Shown: piece after piece, positions 1 through 9,836 of the stretch | Position numbering within the stretch: the stretch's first letter is position 1 | Layout of the letters: each line of letters opens with the position of its first letter | DNA from: Janibacter alkaliphilus | GTDB taxonomy: Bacteria; Actinomycetota; Actinomycetes; Actinomycetales; Dermatophilaceae | Assembly: GCF_013408565.1 (NCBI RefSeq) | Contig: NZ_JACBZX010000001.1 | Location: forward strand, 372,001 to 436,000 | Reading direction: 5' to 3' | Length of the DNA: 64,000 nt | Notes under the pieces: model-generated | The model's database searches: none | What the model saw: the letters and a program-made list of their open reading frames with translations, nothing else | What the model was told of the DNA's origin: nothing | Position numbers and translations under genes: made by a program

Positions 1-177
1 GGCGGAGGTGCTGCCCTGGGGCAGACCGGCCTCGGCGTCGACCGCTCGGTGGGTCAGCCCGCGCAGCCCGGCGCGGGCGGTGACCACGACGGCTGCGTCG
101 AGGATCTGCCGCATCCGCGGGGTGAGCTCCTTGGCCTGCTCGTCCTGGTTCGGCGGCGAGCTCGTGGGTGCGGTCAT
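1..177 (-). CDS. TetR-family regulator, N-terminal part (cut by window edge)
   Basis: Reading leftward from an ATG at 177, the frame stays open for 59 codons to the window edge. Residues about 20-59 look like the TetR N-terminal helix-turn-helix: QILDAAVVVTARAGLRGLTH, then RAVDAEAGLPQGSTSA. The ligand-binding domain lies outside the window, so the effector is unknown. The gene is divergent from the small membrane protein at 308. The shared 130-bp gap holds a strong promoter with a 32-bp palindrome over its -10, as expected for a repressor controlling its neighbour. The family call rests on the HTH alone. Confidence 0.8.
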   Translation of the reverse strand, partial: MTAPTSSPPNQDEQAKELTPRMRQILDAAVVVTARAGLRGLTHRAVDAEAGLPQGSTSA

Positions 178-246
178 CGGTGGCGCCTCCCTTCGGCCCG
201 CCAGGCTACCCCGCCGCAGCGGTCGACGGCGCCGGACCGGCCGGGC

Positions 247-275
247 TTGACACCGGTCTTCTACATCCGTAGTGT
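247..275 (+). promoter_or_regulatory. Strong promoter for the small membrane protein gene
   Basis: A consensus -35 TTGACA (247-252), a 17-bp spacer and a -10 TAGTGT (270-275) precede the gene at 308. The ribosome-binding purines (GAAAGGAAA) lie at about 292-300. This is one of the best sigma-70-type promoters in the window. The -10 lies inside the palindrome at 261-292. Confidence 0.75.
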
Positions 276-292
276 CGTTACTACAGACGTAG
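261..292. promoter_or_regulatory. 32-bp imperfect palindrome, probable TetR operator
   Basis: The left arm CTACATCCGTAGT (261-273) and right arm ACTACAGACGTAG (280-292) are related by dyad symmetry, with 24 of 32 positions self-complementary. The site covers the -10 and the start-site region of the promoter at 247-275 and lies between the TetR gene and its divergent neighbour. Repression by that TetR protein is inferred from position and symmetry. Confidence 0.7.
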
Positions 293-307
293 AAAGGAAA
301 GCGCACC

Positions 308-493
308 ATGAGCATCGAGAGCATCGTCCCCTTCATGACCGTGATCGCCGCCATGGTCGGCCTGGCCGCCCTGGTCCTCGTGGTCTCGGTCACCATGGCC
401 ACCATCGAGTTCTTCGCCGAGCACCGCGCCGAGCGGGTCGCCAGCCACCAGCCGATGGGTCGCTACTACCGCCAGCTGGCCCTCGGTCACTGA
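308..493 (+). CDS. Small single-pass membrane protein, unknown function
   Basis: This 61-residue protein has one hydrophobic segment (about residues 8-32, PFMTVIAAMVGLAALVLVVS and onward) followed by a charged tail (EFFAEHRAERVASHQPMGRYYRQ). I do not recognise the family. It has a strong promoter, a good purine-rich ribosome site and a palindromic operator shared with the divergent TetR gene, so it is very likely regulated by that repressor. A hairpin terminator follows at 516-550, making it a one-gene transcript. A role in membrane stress or efflux would be a guess. Confidence 0.7.
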   Translation: MSIESIVPFMTVIAAMVGLAALVLVVSVTMATIEFFAEHRAERVASHQPMGRYYRQLALGH

Positions 494-515
494 GCGGCTC
501 GGAGGATCCGACCCC

Positions 516-550
516 GGGGGCGGTCGCTGCCTGACGCAGCGGCCGCCCCC
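516..550 (+). terminator. Hairpin terminator after the small membrane protein gene
   Basis: Arms GGGGGCGGTCGCTGC (516-530) and GCAGCGGCCGCCCCC (536-550) pair over 15 bp with one G-T pair and a 5-nt loop. There is no T run, as is common for high-GC actinobacterial terminators. Confidence 0.65.
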
Positions 551-562
551 GCTGCGTGCCCC

Positions 563-568
563 TAGGGT
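563..568 (+). promoter_or_regulatory. Leaderless -10 box (TAGGGT) of the CPBP protease gene
   Basis: TAGGGT ends 6 nt before the ATG at 575 and there is no Shine-Dalgarno sequence. This geometry is typical of leaderless actinobacterial transcripts and supports the chosen start. Confidence 0.55.
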
Positions 569-574
569 GAGCCC

Positions 575-1348
575 ATGCCCGACGGCGACCGGCCACCCCT
601 CCCGCCGCGGACGGCGCTGACCGAGACGGCGCTGGTCCTGGGCGTCTCGCTCGGCGCCTCCGCCGTCTGGGCGGTGCTCTCGCTGACCACCGCGCTGCTC
701 GAGCCGGGCGGGCTGGCGGAGCAGACCGCGACGCTGAACTCGTCGGCGGTGGCCGGCGGCGGCTGGCTGGACGCGACCTACCAGCTCGCCGGGATCGCGA
801 TCGCGCTGGTGCCGGTGGCCCTGGCGCTGCACCTGCTGGCCCGCCAGCACCGGCACCCGGCGCGGATGATCGGCCTGGACACCCGAGAACCGAGCCGCGA
901 CCTGCTGCGCGGCGCCGGTCTGGCCGCGCTCATCGGCATCCCGGGGCTCGGCCTCTACCTGCTCGGCCGGGCGCTGGGCGTGACCACCACGGTGGTGGCC
1001 GCCGACCTCCAGGGCGGCTGGTGGGTGGTCCCGGTGCTGCTGCTCGCAGCCGTGCAGAACGCGCTGCTCGAGGAGGTCGTCATGGTCGGCTACCTCTTCA
1101 CCCGGTGGGCCGAGGCGGGCTGGTCGAGCGTGCAGATCGTCGTGGTCAGCGCCCTGATCCGGGGCAGCTACCACCTCTACCAGGGGTTCGGCGCCTTCCT
1201 CGGCAACGTGGCGATGGGCCTGCTGCTGGGCGTGGTCTACCTGCGCACCCGCCGGGTGGGACCGCTGGTCGTCGCGCACGCGCTCATCGACGCGGTGGCC
1301 TTCGTCGGCTACGCCCTGCTCGCCGACCACCTGGGCTGGCTCGGCTGA
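575..1348 (+). CDS. CPBP-family intramembrane metalloprotease
   Basis: This 257-residue polytopic membrane protein matches the CPBP (CAAX protease/bacteriocin-processing, Abi) family. The family's glutamate pair is in NALLEEVVMVGY, the second motif with its histidine is in RGSYHLYQG, and a third histidine is in VVAHALIDA; together these form the expected intramembrane metal site. Hydrophobic segments lie near residues 18-40, 70-90, 110-135, 148-170 and in the C-terminal third. The start is set by a TAGGGT box 6 nt upstream. The substrate is unknown, and bacterial members can act in protein processing or peptide immunity. It converges on the lipoprotein gene with an 18-bp gap. Confidence 0.8.
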   Translation: MPDGDRPPLPPRTALTETALVLGVSLGASAVWAVLSLTTALLEPGGLAEQTATLNSSAVAGGGWLDATYQLAGIAIALVPVALALHLLARQHRHPARMIGLDTREPSRDLLRGAGLAALIGIPGLGLYLLGRALGVTTTVVAADLQGGWWVVPVLLLAAVQNALLEEVVMVGYLFTRWAEAGWSSVQIVVVSALIRGSYHLYQGFGAFLGNVAMGLLLGVVYLRTRRVGPLVVAHALIDAVAFVGYALLADHLGWLG

Positions 1349-1366
1349 GCGGTCTGCCTGCCGGCC

Positions 1367-2284
1367 TCACATCTCGATGTCGCCGGCCTCGTCCTCCTTC
1401 AGGGAGCGCGCTCCGGCCGGGGCGCCCCACCGGCTGACGTCGGTCTCGTTCCAGTCGCTGAAGCGCATGGTGGTGCTCTGCTCGCCCTTGGTGAAGGCCA
1501 GCTGGAGCATCTGCGGCTCGGCGCCCTGCGCGATCCACAGGACCCGGGAGCCGCTGCCCCCTCCCCGGCCGGCGGCCGCGTCCATCTGCAGCGCGGCCCG
1601 TCCGCGCAGCTCGGTGCAGCGCACCCCGCTGCCGTCGACGTCCCAGGCGTCCAGGCTCTCGCCGAAGAAGTTGAGGTCGACGAGCGTCGCCGGGCTGAGG
1701 CTGTCCAGGGACTCGCTGTCGGCGTCCCAGCCGAACTTCACCCACTGGTCGGCGTGCTCGCGCAGGGGGTTGTCCTTCTCGGTGCCCTCCAGGTAGGCCT
1801 CGTCCGCCTTGACGAAGCGGGTCCAGCCCACCTTCCGCATCTCCAGCGTGCCGCCCTCGTCCTGCTCCAGCAGGACCCGCCAGCTGCCGTTCTTCTTGTC
1901 CTCGCTGGCACCGGCCGCGCTCAGCGTGTAGTCCCCGGTCTCCTCGTTGCTGCCGTCGACCTCGATGGTGACGTTCTGGCTGGCCGCCATGTAGTCCTTG
2001 GCCTGGGTGAGCAGGTCCGTCGGCTGCCGGGCCTCGCAGGTCTGCTCGCCCCCGCCGGACGCGCTGCTCGAGCTGCTGCTCGACGAGTCGGTGCTCGTCG
2101 TGGTCAGCGGAGCCGAGGACGGCCCGGAGGACTCCTCCTCGCCCTCCCCGGGCAGGCAGCCGGCGAGCACGAGGGAGGCCGAGCCGGCCAGCGCCGCACA
2201 GCGGACCGGCCAGAGCCGCCAGGACGCGGCCGTGGACGGCCGCTCCCGAACGTCCGACGACGCTGCGCTGCTCCCGGGCCGCAC
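1367..2284 (-). CDS. Secreted lipoprotein, LppX/LolA-like fold possible
   Basis: The 305-residue product starts with a long basic N-region and a hydrophobic stretch ending in the lipobox LVLAGC (Cys near residue 42), so it should be lipid-anchored outside the membrane. A Ser/Glu-rich linker with a run of serines follows (about residues 45-75). The remaining 230 residues alternate short strands, and phrases such as WRVLLEQDEGGTLEMRKVGW suggest an LppX/LolA-like half-barrel; I infer this from pattern only. The start is a GTG with GGGGGAG upstream. It follows sdhB by 27 bp on the same strand and may be the last gene of the sdh transcript. No specific substrate can be named. Confidence 0.6.
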   Translation of the reverse strand: MRPGSSAASSDVRERPSTAASWRLWPVRCAALAGSASLVLAGCLPGEGEEESSGPSSAPLTTTSTDSSSSSSSSASGGGEQTCEARQPTDLLTQAKDYMAASQNVTIEVDGSNEETGDYTLSAAGASEDKKNGSWRVLLEQDEGGTLEMRKVGWTRFVKADEAYLEGTEKDNPLREHADQWVKFGWDADSESLDSLSPATLVDLNFFGESLDAWDVDGSGVRCTELRGRAALQMDAAAGRGGGSGSRVLWIAQGAEPQMLQLAFTKGEQSTTMRFSDWNETDVSRWGAPAGARSLKEDEAGDIEM

Positions 2285-2311
2285 CTGGCTCGCTCCCCCC
2301 GACCGACGCCC

Positions 2312-3055
2312 TCAGCCGCGGTGGAAGGCGGCCGAGCGCAGGTCCTTGTTCAGCTGGGAGATGACGTCCAGCGGGATCTCCTTGGGGCAGGCACCGGCGC
2401 ACTCGCCGATGTTGGTGCACCCGCCGAAGCCCTCGAGGTCGTGCTGGTCGACCATCGCCAGCACCCGCGCCGGGCGCTCCGGCTGGCCCTGGGGCACCTC
2501 GCCGAGGTGGGTGACCTTGGCGCCCATGAAGAGCATCCCGGAGGCGTTCGGGCAGGCCGCCACGCAGGCGCCGCACCCGATGCACTTGGCGGCGTCGAAG
2601 GCGCGGTCGGCGTCCGGCTTGGGCACCGGCACCGAGTGCGCCTCGGGGGCGGCGCCGGTGTTGACCGAGATGAAGCCGCCGGACTGGATGATCCGGTCGA
2701 AGGCAGTGCGGTCGACGACGAGGTCGCGCACCACCGGGAAGGCGTCGGCCCGCCACGGCTCGACGGTGATCGTGTCGCCGTCGTTGAACGAGCGCATGTG
2801 CAGCTGGCACGTCGTGGTGCGCTCCGGGCCGTGCGCGTCGCCGGAGATCATCAGGCCGCACATCCCGCAGATGCCCTCGCGACAGTCGCTGTCGAAGGCG
2901 ATCGGCTCGGTGCCCTCGGCCGCCAGCCGCTCGTTGAGGACGTCGAGCATCTCCAGGAAGCTCATGTCCTCGGAGACGTCGGTCATCTGGTAGGTGACCA
3001 GCTCGCCGGAGGCGTCCGGTCCGGCCTGCCGCCAGATCTTGAGGGTCAGATTCAT
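2312..3055 (-). CDS. sdhB: Succinate dehydrogenase iron-sulfur subunit
   Basis: This 247-residue subunit passes electrons from the flavoprotein to the membrane heme subunit. Cluster ligands are visible in order: the [2Fe-2S] set in [10 protein letters not shown] and TTTCQLH, the [4Fe-4S] set in [12 protein letters not shown], and the [3Fe-4S] set in [16 protein letters not shown]. The start ATG (MNLTLKIW) lies 5 bp after the sdhA stop. Together with SdhA of 661 residues and a five-helix cytochrome b, this is the complex type found in Bacillus and many actinobacteria rather than the four-subunit E. coli type. It works in the TCA cycle and menaquinone reduction. Confidence 0.95.
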   Translation of the reverse strand: MNLTLKIWRQAGPDASGELVTYQMTDVSEDMSFLEMLDVLNERLAAEGTEPIAFDSDCREGICGMCGLMISGDAHGPERTTTCQLHMRSFNDGDTITVEPWRADAFPVVRDLVVDRTAFDRIIQSGGFISVNTGAAPEAHSVPVPKPDADRAFDAAKCIGCGACVAACPNASGMLFMGAKVTHLGEVPQGQPERPARVLAMVDQHDLEGFGGCTNIGECAGACPKEIPLDVISQLNKDLRSAAFHRG

Positions 3056-3060
3056 GCCGC

Positions 3061-5046
<1,986 letters not shown>

Positions 5047-5062
5047 GTCGTGCCTCCGCGGG

Positions 5063-5776
5063 TCAGACGAGGTCGAGGAAGAGCGCGTACGGCGGGATGA
5101 GGAAGCCGACGACGACCACCGCGGCGATCAGCGCGCCGAGCGCCTTGGCCCGCGAGCGGGCGGTCGCCGAGCCGGTCAGGCCCATCGTCTGCGCGGCGCT
5201 CCAGACGCCGTGGTAGAGGTGCATCCCCAGCGCGGCGATGGCCACCGTGTAGATGAGCACGACCCACCACAGGTCGAAGGAGGCCGAGATCATCACGTAC
5301 GGGCTCTCCTTGACCGCCTCGGCGCTGGCCTCGCTGTTGAGGTTCGGCTTGGCGATCGTGAAGTGGATGAGGTGGAAGACGATGAAGGCGAGCAGGGCCA
5401 CCCCGCCCCAGCGCATCGTCCGCGACGCGAGCGTCGAGTGCGCCGCCTTCTTCACCGCGTAGCGCTGGCTGCGGGCGCCGCTGTTGCGCGACCACAGGGT
5501 GAAGGCGGCGTACAGGTGCCCGACGATCGCCAGGATGAGCACGACCCGCACGATCCACAGCAGCCCCTCGTAGGGCAGCATCGGCTCGCCGAAGGTGCGC
5601 AGGTGGTGGGCATAGGTGTCGAACGACTCCTGCCCGGCGAGCGCCTTGAGGTTGCCGTACATGTGCAGCAGCACGTACAGGATGAAGATGACGCCGGTCC
5701 CGGCCATCAGCAGCTTCAGGCCGATGGAGGAACGCGCCGCCCCCTTCCGCTTCGTCGGGAGTGTCGTCGTAGCCAC
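5063..5776 (-). CDS. sdhC: Succinate dehydrogenase cytochrome b558 subunit
   Basis: The 237-residue membrane anchor has five predicted helices (about residues 20-42, 72-94, 118-140, 165-187, 210-232). Histidines in or near the helices ([30 protein letters not shown]) fit the two-heme cytochrome b558 of succinate:menaquinone reductases. It is the first gene of sdhCAB and no separate sdhD is present, as expected for this type. The GTG start is supported by a TAGTTT box ending 6 nt upstream, a leaderless arrangement. Confidence 0.9.
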   Translation of the reverse strand: MATTTLPTKRKGAARSSIGLKLLMAGTGVIFILYVLLHMYGNLKALAGQESFDTYAHHLRTFGEPMLPYEGLLWIVRVVLILAIVGHLYAAFTLWSRNSGARSQRYAVKKAAHSTLASRTMRWGGVALLAFIVFHLIHFTIAKPNLNSEASAEAVKESPYVMISASFDLWWVVLIYTVAIAALGMHLYHGVWSAAQTMGLTGSATARSRAKALGALIAAVVVVGFLIPPYALFLDLV

Positions 5777-5782
5777 CCCCTC

Positions 5783-5788
5783 AAACTA
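5783..5788 (-). promoter_or_regulatory. Leaderless -10 box (TAGTTT) of sdhCAB
   Basis: On the minus strand TAGTTT lies 6 nt before the GTG start of sdhC, with no Shine-Dalgarno sequence between them. It fixes the 5' end of the operon. Confidence 0.5.
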
Positions 5789-5954
5789 CCCCTTCGTGGC
5801 GGCGGTCACGCAGCCACCCTCGGCCCCGTCGGGTGTGACCTCGGCCCGGTTACCAAGGCGTAATAGACAACGGTCGATGCGTGAAACTCGTTGCGCGGGG
5901 CGCGTGCTGCCCGGCCGCGCGTGCGACGATGACGGCCACGACGTCAGGAGGACG

Positions 5955-6656
5955 ATGACCCACGAGGACCCGCGCACCGTGGTCCGTGCCGAGACCCCGC
6001 GCGGCGAGATCGCGCTGCGGGAGCGGACCGTCGACGGCGCCACCGTGCACGAGCTGGTGGTCGCCGGGGTCTTCGCGATGGACTCGCGCGACACCAGCAC
6101 CGAGACCGCGCTGGCCGAGCGCACCCTGGCCCTGCTGAGCAGCCCGGAGCGGGTGCTGGTCGGCGGCCTGGGGCTGGGCTTCACGGCGCTCAGCGTGCTC
6201 AAGGACTCCCGGGTGCGGCGGCTGGACGTCGTCGAGCTCGAGGAGGACCTGGTGATGTGGGCCCGGCTCGGGCTGACCCCGACGCTCGGGGTGCTCGGGC
6301 GCCACCCGCGGGCGCGGGTGCACGTCGGCGACGTCGCTGACGTGCTGGCCGTAGACCCGTCGCCGGGCGCGGCCGAGTACCTGCCGCCCGGGCCCTGGGA
6401 CCTGGTGCTGCTCGACGTGGACAACGGTCCGAGCTTCCTGCTGCACCCGGGCAACGCCCGGATCTACGCGGCGGACGCGCTGGCGTCGGCGCTGGGCCAG
6501 GTCTCCCCCGGCGGTGCGCTCGCGATCTGGGCGGCGCAGCGCGAGCCGGAGCTGCTGGCCCGGCTCACCGACCTCGCCCCGACTCAGGAGATCCCCTTCG
6601 CCGTGGAGCGTGAGGGCCGGCAGCTGGAGTACGCGATCTACCTCGCCCGCCCCTGA
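5955..6656 (+). CDS. Spermidine-synthase-like / class I methyltransferase-fold protein
   Basis: The 233-residue protein has the Rossmann fold of the SpeE/methyltransferase superfamily: a glycine-rich loop (ERVLVGGLGLGFTALSVL, about residues 58-75), an acidic residue ending strand 2 (VVELEEDLVMWARLG), and WDLVLLDVDNGP resembling the D-x-D-x-P region of spermidine synthases. It is shorter than SpeE and lacks the N-terminal beta domain, so polyamine synthesis is not assured. The ATG is chosen for its CAGGAGG site 4-10 nt upstream; the open frame extends further left without such a site. The gene faces the heme operon, and the convergent gap holds repeat array 1. Confidence 0.65.
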   Translation: MTHEDPRTVVRAETPRGEIALRERTVDGATVHELVVAGVFAMDSRDTSTETALAERTLALLSSPERVLVGGLGLGFTALSVLKDSRVRRLDVVELEEDLVMWARLGLTPTLGVLGRHPRARVHVGDVADVLAVDPSPGAAEYLPPGPWDLVLLDVDNGPSFLLHPGNARIYAADALASALGQVSPGGALAIWAAQREPELLARLTDLAPTQEIPFAVEREGRQLEYAIYLARP

Positions 6657-6702
6657 GCCAGGCCGCGCCCCCCGGTCGGACGCGCCCGGTCCTTCGCAAG
6701 AA

Positions 6703-6941
6703 CCCGGGCAGTTGCGCACCGTTCTTCGCAAAAGCCCGGGCAGTTGCGCAGCGTCCTCCGCAAAAGCCCGGGCAGTTGCGCACCGTCCTCCGCAAAAGCC
6801 CGGGCAGTTGCGCACCGTGGGGGTGAATTGCCCGGGCAGTTGCGCAGTAAGGGTGAATTGCCCGGGCAGTTGCGCAGCGTCCTCCGCAAAAAACCCGGGC
6901 AGTTGCGCACCGTGGGGGTGAATTGCCCGGGCAGTTGCGCA
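6703..6941 (+). repeat. Repeat array 1: eight CCCGGGCAGTTGCGCA units
   Basis: The 301-bp gap between convergent genes (6656 and 6958) is filled by eight copies of CCCGGGCAGTTGCGCA starting at 6703, 6735, 6767, 6799, 6831, 6861, 6894 and 6926. The period is 32 bp with single steps of 30 and 33. Spacers are also related and are of two kinds: CGTCCTCCGCAAAAG-like and GTGGGGGTGAATTG-like. The unit is half of a palindrome centred on CCCGGG. The same unit forms arrays at 20247 and 32726. Confidence 0.9.
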
Positions 6942-6957
6942 GGAGTCGGTCGCGGGG

Positions 6958-8295
6958 TCAGGCGGAGGCGGCGGCGCGGGCGGCCGCGGGCAGCGCGTCG
7001 AGGATCACCTGCACCGCCGCCTCGTCGTGCGCCCCGGAGACGAACCAGGACTCGAAGCTGCTCGGCGGCAGGTGCACCCCGCCGTCCAGCATCGCGTGGA
7101 AGAAGCGGCCGAAGGCGGCGGTGTCCTGCCCCTGGGCGGCGGCGTAGTCGGTGACCGGCCCCTCCCGGAAGAAGATGCTGAACATCGACCCGGCCCGCTG
7201 CACGGTGTGCGGCACCCCCTGCTGGGTGAGCGCCTCGGACGCGGCGGTGGAGACGGTGTCCGCGGTCTGCTGCAGCCGTCGGTAGAGGTCGTCGTCGCAG
7301 CCGCGCAGGGTGGCCAGCCCGGCGGCGGTGGCCACCGGGTTACCGGACAGGGTGCCGGCCTGGTAGACCGGCCCGTCCGGGCTGAGCCGGGCCATGAGGT
7401 CGGCGCGCCCGCCGAAGGCGGCGGCCGGGAAGCCCCCGCCCATGACCTTGCCGAAGGTGAAGAGATCAGGAGCGCCACCGGCGTACCCGCCGGGGTGGGC
7501 GCCCTGGGGCCCTGTCTCCAGGCCGTACCAGCCGCTCGGGCTGCACCGGAAGCCGGTCATCACCTCGTCGCTGATCAGCAGCGCCCCGTGCGCCGCGGTC
7601 ACCCGGCGCAGCGCCTCGGTGTAGCCGGGCGCGGGCGGCACCACGCCCATGTTGCCGGGGCTGGCCTCGGTGATCACCGCGGCGATCTCGCCGCCGCGCT
7701 CGGCGAAGGCGGCCTCGAGCGCGGCCACGTCGTTGTAGGGCAGCACGAGGGTCTCCCCCGCCGAGCTGGCCGGCACCCCGGCCGAGCCGGGCAGGGCGAG
7801 GGTGGCCACCCCGGAGCCGGCCTCGGCCAGCAGCGCGTCGACGTGCCCGTGGTAGCAGCCGGCGAACTTCACGACGACGTCGCGGCCGGTGGCGCCGCGG
7901 GCCAGGCGCAGCGCGGACATCGTCGCCTCGGTGCCGGAGCTGACCAGGCGCACCTGCTCGACCGGCGCGACCCGGGAGACGATCTCCTCGGCCAGCAGCA
8001 CCTCGTTCTCGCTGGGGGTGCCGAAGGAGAAGCCGCGGGCGGCGGCCCGGGTCACCGCGGCCAGCACGTCCGGGTGGGTGTGCCCCAGGATCATCGGGCC
8101 CCAGCTGCCGACGAGGTCGACGTAGCGCTGCCCGTCGACGTCGGTGAGCCACGGCCCGCTCGCCTCGCGGATCACCCGGGGGGTGCCGCCGACGGCGCGG
8201 AAGGCCCGGACCGGGGAGTTGACCCCGCCCGGGGTGACGGCGCGGCCGCGTGCGATGACGGCCTCGGAGGCTGCGGTGATCGGCTGAGGGCTCAT
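6958..8295 (-). CDS. hemL: Glutamate-1-semialdehyde 2,1-aminomutase
   Basis: This 445-residue PLP enzyme converts glutamate-1-semialdehyde to 5-aminolevulinate, the second step of C5-pathway heme synthesis after HemA. The N-terminal signature [18 protein letters not shown] and the PLP-lysine region [19 protein letters not shown] are both present, as are [14 protein letters not shown] and [15 protein letters not shown]. It is the last gene of the rex-hem operon, starting 14 bp after the marR stop. The ATG start agrees with the family N-terminus. Confidence 0.95.
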   Translation of the reverse strand: MSPQPITAASEAVIARGRAVTPGGVNSPVRAFRAVGGTPRVIREASGPWLTDVDGQRYVDLVGSWGPMILGHTHPDVLAAVTRAAARGFSFGTPSENEVLLAEEIVSRVAPVEQVRLVSSGTEATMSALRLARGATGRDVVVKFAGCYHGHVDALLAEAGSGVATLALPGSAGVPASSAGETLVLPYNDVAALEAAFAERGGEIAAVITEASPGNMGVVPPAPGYTEALRRVTAAHGALLISDEVMTGFRCSPSGWYGLETGPQGAHPGGYAGGAPDLFTFGKVMGGGFPAAAFGGRADLMARLSPDGPVYQAGTLSGNPVATAAGLATLRGCDDDLYRRLQQTADTVSTAASEALTQQGVPHTVQRAGSMFSIFFREGPVTDYAAAQGQDTAAFGRFFHAMLDGGVHLPPSSFESWFVSGAHDEAAVQVILDALPAAARAAASA

Positions 8296-8309
8296 CCCCC
8301 CAGTCTCGC

Positions 8310-8801
8310 TCAGCCGTCGAGCCCGATCTCCTGGTGGTCCGGGGCGAGGGCGTCCCGGACCGTGCCCATGGCGTCACCGAGGGCGGCGAGCTGGGCCGGG
8401 GTGAGGGCGTCGACGAGGTGGCGGCGCACCGAGTCGACGTGCAGGCCGGAGACCCGGTCCAGCACCTCTCGGCCGCTGTCGGTGAGCTCGATGTCCACCC
8501 CGCGCCCGTCGTCGGGCGCGGGCGCCCGCGACACCCAGCCGCGCCGCTCCAGGCGGGCGGCGGTGTGCGTCACCCGTGAGCGCGACTGGACGATCCGGTC
8601 GGCGAGGTGCGACATCCGCATCCGCTGGCCCGGCGCCTCGGACAGCATCGAGACCAGCTCGTACTCGGCCAGCTGGATGCCCAGCGGCGCGAGGTCCTCG
8701 CCCAGCGCCCGCTCCAGGAGGCGGGAGCCGCGCAGGTAGGCGCGCCAGTGGTGCTGCTGGTCGTCGTCGAGCCAGCGAGTCTCGTCCGGCATCTCGGTCA
8801 T
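8310..8801 (-). CDS. MarR-family regulator embedded in the heme operon
   Basis: The 163-residue protein has a winged helix of MarR type: [48 protein letters not shown] (about residues 45-92), with the wing in [16 protein letters not shown]. The flanking helices should form the dimer interface. It lies between hemB (15 bp upstream) and hemL (14 bp downstream) on the same strand, so it is almost certainly co-transcribed with heme synthesis. I see no separate promoter or operator. Its ligand is unknown; a heme or porphyrin signal is suggested only by position. Confidence 0.85.
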   Translation of the reverse strand: MTEMPDETRWLDDDQQHHWRAYLRGSRLLERALGEDLAPLGIQLAEYELVSMLSEAPGQRMRMSHLADRIVQSRSRVTHTAARLERRGWVSRAPAPDDGRGVDIELTDSGREVLDRVSGLHVDSVRRHLVDALTPAQLAALGDAMGTVRDALAPDHQEIGLDG

Positions 8802-8816
8802 GCGTCCCCCTACGGG

Positions 8817-9836
8817 TTACCTTCGACGGTCGCCGTCGGGCGCGCGGTGTCCCGTCGCGTGCTCGATGGCGAAGTAGGTGAGGATGATCCGGGCCCCCGC
8901 CCGGCTCAGGTGGGTCAGCGACTCCGCCACGGCCGCGTCGCGGTCGATCCAGCCGCGCTCGGCAGCCGCGACGATCTGGCTGTACTCCCCGGAGATCTGG
9001 TAGGCGGCGACCGGCACCGGGGAGACCTCCGCGGCGGCGGCGATGACGTCCAGGTGCGGCTGGCCGGGCTTGACCATGATGATGTCGGCGCCCTCGGCGA
9101 CGTCCAGCGCGATCTCGCGCAGCGCCTCCCGGCCGTTGGCCGGGTCCTGCTGGTAGGTGGCCCGGTCCCCGGTGAGCGAGGAGTCCACCGCCTCGCGGAA
9201 GGGGCCGTAGAGCGCCGAGGTGTACTTCGCGGCGTAGGCGAGCAGGGCGACGTCGGAGTGCCCGGCCTCGTCCAGCGCCTGCCGGATGCGGGCGATCTGC
9301 CCGTCCATCATCCCGGACGGGCCGAGCACGTGGGCGCCCGCCTCGGCCTGGGCGATCGCCATGCTGGCGTACCGCTCCAGGGTGGCGTCGTTGTCGACGA
9401 CCACCTCGCCGCGCTGGTCGGTGCTCAGCACCCCGCAGTGCCCGTGGTCGGTGAACTCGTCGAGGCAGAGGTCGGTCATCACCACCAGCTCGTCGCCGAC
9501 CGCGTCGACGACCGCCCGGGTGGCGACGTTGAGGATGCCCTCGGGGTCGTCGGCGCCGGACCCGCGGGCGTCCTTGGTCGCCGGTACCCCGAAGAGCATG
9601 ATCCCGCCGATCCCGGCGGCGACGCACTCCCGGGCGAGGTCCACCAGGCTGTCCACGGTGTGCTGGTGCACCCCGGGCATGCTGGAGATCTCGACCGGCG
9701 CGGTGATCCCTTCGCGGACGAAGGCGGGCAGCACCAGCTGGGCCGGGTGCACCCGGGTCTCGCGGACCAGTCGTCGCAGCGGCGCGCTGCCGCGCAGCCG
9801 CCGGGGTCGGACCAGCGGTCCGCTCGCGGCTGTCAT
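8817..9836 (-). CDS. hemB: Porphobilinogen synthase (5-aminolevulinate dehydratase)
   Basis: This 339-residue enzyme condenses two 5-aminolevulinate molecules into porphobilinogen. The metal-site region reads DLCLDEFTDHGHCG, with Asp where zinc enzymes have Cys, so a magnesium-type active site is likely. The two catalytic lysines are in LLAYAAKYTSALYGPFR and IIMVKPGQPHLD. The ATG overlaps the stop of the upstream cobA-hemD fusion (TGATG), implying translational coupling. Confidence 0.95.
   Translation of the reverse strand: MTAASGPLVRPRRLRGSAPLRRLVRETRVHPAQLVLPAFVREGITAPVEISSMPGVHQHTVDSLVDLARECVAAGIGGIMLFGVPATKDARGSGADDPEGILNVATRAVVDAVGDELVVMTDLCLDEFTDHGHCGVLSTDQRGEVVVDNDATLERYASMAIAQAEAGAHVLGPSGMMDGQIARIRQALDEAGHSDVALLAYAAKYTSALYGPFREAVDSSLTGDRATYQQDPANGREALREIALDVAEGADIIMVKPGQPHLDVIAAAAEVSPVPVAAYQISGEYSQIVAAAERGWIDRDAAVAESLTHLSRAGARIILTYFAIEHATGHRAPDGDRRR

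Noticed and set aside
6638..7154. Several short open frames through repeat array 1, with repeated NCPGSCA and ARAVA peptides.
   Set aside because: They are translations of the tandem DNA repeat in every frame; none has a ribosome site or family similarity.
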